Made by a program: the position numbers and the translations under genes
Part shown: in pieces, positions 7,476 through 10,408 of the stretch
Layout of the letters: every line of letters starts with the position of its first letter
How positions within the stretch are numbered: the stretch's first letter is position 1
Origin: Betaproteobacteria bacterium
Lineage (GTDB): Bacteria; Pseudomonadota; Gammaproteobacteria; Burkholderiales; SG8-41
Reading direction: 5' to 3'
DNA: 10,408 nucleotides
NCBI GenBank assembly: GCA_025353085.1
Contig: JANXRI010000041.1
Coordinates: 1 to 10,408, forward strand
The notes under the pieces: model-generated
The model's input: only the letters and a program-made list of their open reading frames with translations
Told to the model about the DNA's origin: nothing
Database searches by the model: none

Positions 7476-7612
7476 TCTTGAACCGCAAGGACGCAAAGGA
7501 ATCGAAAACAAAACTTTAACGTAGTTGAAATTCTGTTGTAGCCGTTGAAATTGACTCCCTTAACTTGTTTTGTATTCCTGTGCTTTTCCTTTGCGTTTTT
7601 AGCGGTTCAAGA
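7476..7612. repeat. Large imperfect inverted repeat, MITE- or REP-like, in an AT-rich spacer
   Basis: The left arm, 7476-7501, reads TCTTGAACCGC, AAGG, ACGCAAAGGAA. The right arm, 7586-7612, is its reverse complement except that AAGG faces TTTTA. In RNA the arms pair over 26 positions with two G.U wobbles and one bulged A (7601). Inside, ACAAAAC (7508-7514) faces GTTTTGT (7567-7573), and TTTAA (7515-7519) faces TTAA (7560-7563), so the symmetry partly continues inward. The spacer is much richer in A+T than the flanking genes. The arm itself contains a near tandem duplication, CGCAAGGA then CGCAAAGGA. No target-site duplication is evident and there is no transposase frame inside. The sequence resembles dispersed GCAAAGGA-type intergenic repeats I recall from other environmental bacteria; I could not test its copy number. 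Confidence 0.75.
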
Positions 7613-7623
7613 CTTGTTTTTTT
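7586..7623 (+). terminator. Possible terminator/attenuator: right arm of the repeat followed by a T-tract
   Basis: The right arm of the inverted repeat ends at 7612 and is followed by CTTG and then seven T (7617-7623). On the plus strand this gives a long stem with a U-tract, as in an intrinsic terminator for transcripts leaving the SDR gene. The loop between the arms is 84 bases, much longer than normal, and the stem is only moderately GC-rich. The ribosome binding site of the next gene starts two bases after the T-tract, so the structure could also work as an attenuator. Confidence 0.35.
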
Positions 7624-7624
7624 A

Positions 7625-7630
7625 AAGGGA
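7625..7630 (+). promoter_or_regulatory. Ribosome binding site of the GGT-like gene
   Basis: AAGGGA lies six bases before ATG 7637, immediately after the T-tract of the inverted repeat. It fixes the start of the GGT-like protein and shows that the repeat is entirely in the 5' leader or in untranscribed spacer. Confidence 0.7.
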
Positions 7631-7636
7631 TAACCC

Positions 7637-9349
7637 ATGTCCGCCTACCGTCCCGTCATCACCGGCACGCGCCATATGGTCGCCGCCGGCCATCATGCGG
7701 CCGCTCACGCCGGGTTTGCGATTCTCGAAGCGGGCGGCAATGCGATTGACGCGGGCGTCGCGGCGGGCATTGCCCTTGGCGTGTTGCAAACCGACCGGGT
7801 CAATTTCGCGGGCGTCGCGCCGATGATGATCTTTTTGGCGAAAGAACGCGTGGTCGTCAACATCGACGGTCTTGGCACATGGCCGCGCGCCGCATCGATT
7901 GACGTATTCAATCAGCAATATGGCGGCAAAATACCCGCGGGAATTTTGCGCACCGTCATGCCGGCCGCGCCCTACGCATGGATCACCGCTCTTGAAAAAT
8001 ACGGCACGCTGAGTTTCGGCGAAGTCGCGGCTGCGGCGATCCGCTTGGCGCGCGATGGCTTCGCGATGCATTGGTTCATGGCGGAGTATCTGGAGGAACA
8101 TCAAGACGCTTACCGCCGTTGGCCGTCGAGCGCGCAAGTATTTCTGCCGCATGGCAAGCCGCCCAAAGTCGGTGATCTGTTCGTGCAAACCGATTTGGGC
8201 CGCACCATTCAATACATGGCGGACCAGGAAGCGGCGCACGCGAGCAAAGGGCGCGTAGCCGGCCTCACTGCTGCCCGCGATGCGTTCTATCGCGGCGACA
8301 TCGCCGCACTGATTGCCAAATATCATCGCGAAAACGGCGGCTGGGTCACGCTGCGCGATCTGGCTGACTATCGGGTCACATTCGAAACGCCGCTCACCAC
8401 GCGCTATGCCGGCATCGACCTCTATACCTGTGGTCCGTGGTGCCAGGGACCGGTGCTTAGTCAGGCGCTCAACATCGTAGCGGGCATCGACCTTAACGCG
8501 CTCGGCCACAATTCGCCGCAATACATCCATGTGCTCACCGAAGCATTGAAGCTGTCGTTTGCCGATCGTCAGCGCTATTACGGCGATCCGAAGTTCGTGA
8601 ACGTGCCGATCGAAACGTTGATGTCCACCGCCTATGCCGACACGCGCCGAAAATTGATCGACCCGCGCAAAGCCGCTCCTGGCATGCCCGGGGCGGGTGA
8701 AGCCGGGAGCGCCGCATCGCCGCAGAAATTGCCGCGCGCAACCGAGGGCGAACCCGCGCCACTCGCGGATACTTCGTACGTGTCCGTGATTGACAAGGAC
8801 GGCAATGCATTTTCGGCGACACCGAGCGACGGTTCGTCGGCAACGCCGGTGATACCGGGCACTGGTCTATGCCCGTCGTCGCGCGGCTCGCAATCATGGT
8901 GCGATCCCGCGCATCCAGCGGCACTGGCGCCGGGCAAGCGCCCGCGTCTTACGCCGAGCCCCGCGCTCGCGTTGCGCAACGGCAAGGCTTACATGCCGTT
9001 CGGCACGCCGGGCAACGATATTCAACCGCAGGCAATGCTGCAGGTGTTCTTGAATGTCAATGCGTTTGGCATGGACGTGCAAAGCGCGATTGAAGCGCCG
9101 CGTTTCGCCACGTACAGTTTTCCTTCATCGTCTGAACCGCATGCATATCATCCGGGCCGGCTCAATCTGGAAAACCGCATTCCGGCTAAAACCGGCGACT
9201 CACTTGCCGCACTTGGCCACGAGGTGAAATGGTGGCCGGAATTCGAATGGCGCGCAGGCGCAGTTTGCGCGATACGCGTGAACCCAGAAACCGGCGTGCT
9301 GGAGGGCGGCGCCGATCCGCGTCGGCCTGCTTACGCGCTCGGCTGGTGA
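7637..9349 (+). CDS. Gamma-glutamyltransferase-family Ntn hydrolase, divergent active site
   Basis: This 570-residue protein belongs to the GGT superfamily, proenzymes that cut themselves to expose a threonine nucleophile and hydrolyse or transfer amide-bound acyl groups. Family marks are TRHMVAAGH (11-19), LEAGGNAIDAGVAAG (30-44), GPWCQGPVLSQALNI (266-280), ADTSYVSVIDKDGN (377-390), PGTG (407-410), APGKRPR (431-437) and FGTPGND (455-461). T379 is the expected nucleophile; cleavage before it would give subunits of about 378 and 192 residues, as in GGT. Against E. coli GGT the SSMSP loop is LTPSP, the second glycine of PGG is N460, and the NNQMDDF stretch is unrecognisable, so glutathione is an unlikely substrate. 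Amidohydrolases of the oxamate/acylase branch are alternatives. There is no signal peptide, so it should be cytoplasmic. It is coupled to the downstream Bug gene, whose ligand may be its substrate or a precursor (inference). Confidence 0.88.
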   Translation: MSAYRPVITGTRHMVAAGHHAAAHAGFAILEAGGNAIDAGVAAGIALGVLQTDRVNFAGVAPMMIFLAKERVVVNIDGLGTWPRAASIDVFNQQYGGKIPAGILRTVMPAAPYAWITALEKYGTLSFGEVAAAAIRLARDGFAMHWFMAEYLEEHQDAYRRWPSSAQVFLPHGKPPKVGDLFVQTDLGRTIQYMADQEAAHASKGRVAGLTAARDAFYRGDIAALIAKYHRENGGWVTLRDLADYRVTFETPLTTRYAGIDLYTCGPWCQGPVLSQALNIVAGIDLNALGHNSPQYIHVLTEALKLSFADRQRYYGDPKFVNVPIETLMSTAYADTRRKLIDPRKAAPGMPGAGEAGSAASPQKLPRATEGEPAPLADTSYVSVIDKDGNAFSATPSDGSSATPVIPGTGLCPSSRGSQSWCDPAHPAALAPGKRPRLTPSPALALRNGKAYMPFGTPGNDIQPQAMLQVFLNVNAFGMDVQSAIEAPRFATYSFPSSSEPHAYHPGRLNLENRIPAKTGDSLAALGHEVKWWPEFEWRAGAVCAIRVNPETGVLEGGADPRRPAYALGW

Positions 9350-9360
9350 GCGGCGGATTG

Positions 9361-10341
9361 ATGCCGCGAAGACCGGCACTTTTAGTCACAGCGATTGTTT
9401 TTGCGTTGTGCGCGGTCAGCGTGCACGCCGCCGACTGGCAACCCGATAAGCCCATCGAAATCGTTTCCGGTGTCGCTCCCGGCGGCGCGCTCGACCTCAT
9501 GGCGCGCGCGATGCAGAAAGTATGGCAGGACAGGCGCACATTCAGCGTGCCAACGACGGTGGTGAACCGCCCGGGGGCCGGCAGCGCAGTGGCGTGGGCC
9601 TACTTGAATCAGCACGCGGGCAATGCGCACTACCTGTCGGTCACATCGCCGACCTTGCTGACGAATTCGATTACCGGCAGCAATCCGCTCAATCACAACG
9701 ACGTCACGCCGCTCGCGCAACTGCTGTCCGAGTACGTGGTGTTTGCGGTGCGCGCCGATTCGCCGTTGAAGACCGGCCGCGACCTGATCGAGCGGCTCAA
9801 GAAAGATCCCGCCTCGGTGAGCTTTGGTCTCGCGACGACACTCGGCAATCCGAGTCATGTCGCGATCGTGCAAATCGCGCGGCCGGCCGGCGTCGACGTG
9901 CGCAAGCTCAAAATCGTCGTGTTTACCGCATCGCCGCAGGCAATGACCGCCGTGCTTGGCGGCCACCTCGACGTGATGGTGGCTAACGCGTCGGGGCCGC
10001 TGCCGCAAATCGAAGGCGGGCAGATGCGCGCGCTCGCAGTAGCTTCGCCGCGTCGTCTTGTGTCTGCGTATGCGAGCGTGCCGACCTGGAAAGAGCAGGG
10101 CAGCAATGTCGTCGCCGCGTTCTGGCGCGGCGTGATCGGTCCCAAGGGGATGACGTCCGCGCAAATTGCGTTCTGGGACGCAGAGATCGCGCGATTAGCA
10201 GCGAGCGATGAGTGGAAAAAATATTTGGAAATGCATCAGCTTGAAAGCGATTACCGCGCGAGCCGCGAAGCGAAACAGTTTCTCGAGGCCGAATACGCCG
10301 AGTACAAAAACATACTCGGCGAACTGGGTCTCGCGAAATGA
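9361..10341 (+). CDS. Bug/TctC-family periplasmic solute-binding protein (second copy)
   Basis: This 326-residue member of the Bug family of periplasmic binding proteins has a Sec signal peptide at residues 1-23 (MPRRPALLV, hydrophobic core, cleavage after VHA). The ligand loops are VSGVAPGGALD (35-45) and VVNRPGAGSA (67-76). Later blocks typical of the family are SFGLATTLGNPSHVA and WRGVIGPKGM. It is clearly different in sequence from the Bug protein on the other strand, so this is not a recent duplication. ATG 9361 lies 11 bases after the GGT-like stop; GGTGA, which overlaps that stop codon, serves as ribosome binding site. A GTG at 9346, overlapping the stop as GTGA, would add five residues and cannot be excluded. 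The frame stays open upstream to 9229, but that part lies inside the GGT-like gene and has no export features. No membrane subunits are seen. Confidence 0.92.
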   Translation: MPRRPALLVTAIVFALCAVSVHAADWQPDKPIEIVSGVAPGGALDLMARAMQKVWQDRRTFSVPTTVVNRPGAGSAVAWAYLNQHAGNAHYLSVTSPTLLTNSITGSNPLNHNDVTPLAQLLSEYVVFAVRADSPLKTGRDLIERLKKDPASVSFGLATTLGNPSHVAIVQIARPAGVDVRKLKIVVFTASPQAMTAVLGGHLDVMVANASGPLPQIEGGQMRALAVASPRRLVSAYASVPTWKEQGSNVVAAFWRGVIGPKGMTSAQIAFWDAEIARLAASDEWKKYLEMHQLESDYRASREAKQFLEAEYAEYKNILGELGLAK

Positions 10342-10408
10342 AAGGCGCGGCGCTCGCGCACCTTGCGGGTTTCGCGCTGGTGCTCGGGTCGTCCGGTGCA
10401 TTAAGCCA
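10338..10408 (+). CDS. Start of an unidentified exported or membrane protein, cut by the window edge
   Basis: An ATG at 10338 overlaps the stop of the second Bug gene as ATGA, a typical sign of translational coupling. The 23 visible codons begin MKGAALAHLAGFALVLG, a short basic start followed by a hydrophobic run ending SSGALS. This suits a signal peptide or a first transmembrane helix. There is too little sequence to assign a family. Position after a Bug gene would allow a third transporter component or another periplasmic protein, but nothing visible decides between them. Confidence 0.6.
   Translation, partial: MKGAALAHLAGFALVLGSSGALS

Noticed and set aside
7466..7483. TTCTAGAA and GTTCTTGAAC small palindromes as an operator
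   Set aside because: They directly abut the inverted repeat, and such AT-rich mini-palindromes are common; no second site or linked regulator gene is present.
7551..7578. TTGACT ... TATTCC as a sigma-70 promoter for the GGT-like gene
   Set aside because: The -35 is good (five of six), but the -10 matches only three of six with a 16-base gap, and it lies inside the potential hairpin loop.
7622..8530. 302-codon minus-strand open frame opposite the GGT-like gene
   Set aside because: No motifs and shadow-type composition; the plus strand shows a full GGT family signature and a good ribosome binding site.
9382..10164. 260-codon minus-strand open frame opposite the second Bug gene
   Set aside because: His/Arg-rich antisense shadow of a Bug protein.

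Overview
The window reads as a chromosomal segment of a GC-rich betaproteobacterium. The evidence is two Bug/TctC-type periplasmic binding proteins (a family greatly expanded in Burkholderiales and relatives), a queG <> tsaE-amiC cluster of proteobacterial type, and uniformly GC-rich third codon positions. The species cannot be named from the sequence. Nothing looks like a phage, plasmid, CRISPR array or intact transposon, and I found no tRNA or rRNA gene.

Layout. Positions 2-1102 (+) are the 3' four fifths of pntB, the membrane and NADP(H)-binding subunit of the proton-pumping transhydrogenase. A gap of about 290 bases follows. It holds a short minus-strand frame (1127-1303) whose middle resembles the C-terminal tail of Fic-family proteins, probably a gene relic. 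From 5508 down to 1390 four minus-strand genes follow each other tightly: tsaE (tRNA t6A biosynthesis ATPase), amiC (periplasmic N-acetylmuramoyl-L-alanine amidase), a Bug solute-binding protein, and a threonine-synthase-like PLP enzyme. Divergent from tsaE, with only 31 bases between the start codons, is queG (epoxyqueuosine reductase, 5540-6640, +). After it come an SDR oxidoreductase (6678-7442), an AT-rich spacer of 194 bases dominated by a large inverted repeat with a terminal T-tract, a gamma-glutamyltransferase-family Ntn hydrolase (7637-9349), a second Bug protein (9361-10341), and the first 23 codons of an unidentified exported or membrane protein that overlaps its stop codon.

How the genes relate. 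The centre (queG, tsaE, amiC) is housekeeping: two tRNA-modification genes and a cell-division amidase, in an order known across Proteobacteria but here without nnr and without mutL/miaA next to amiC. On each side sits an accessory module pairing a metabolic enzyme with a Bug binding protein: ThrC-like + Bug on the left, SDR / GGT-like + Bug on the right. No TctA or TctB membrane component is present, so both Bug proteins are orphans within this window.

Most interesting points: the 137-base inverted repeat upstream of the GGT-like gene; the GGT-like enzyme keeping the candidate nucleophilic Thr but lacking most residues that bind the gamma-glutamyl group; the ThrC-like enzyme whose N-terminal cysteine ribbon has decayed; and the Fic-like relic. 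I did not see a clear-cut new defence or mobile system.
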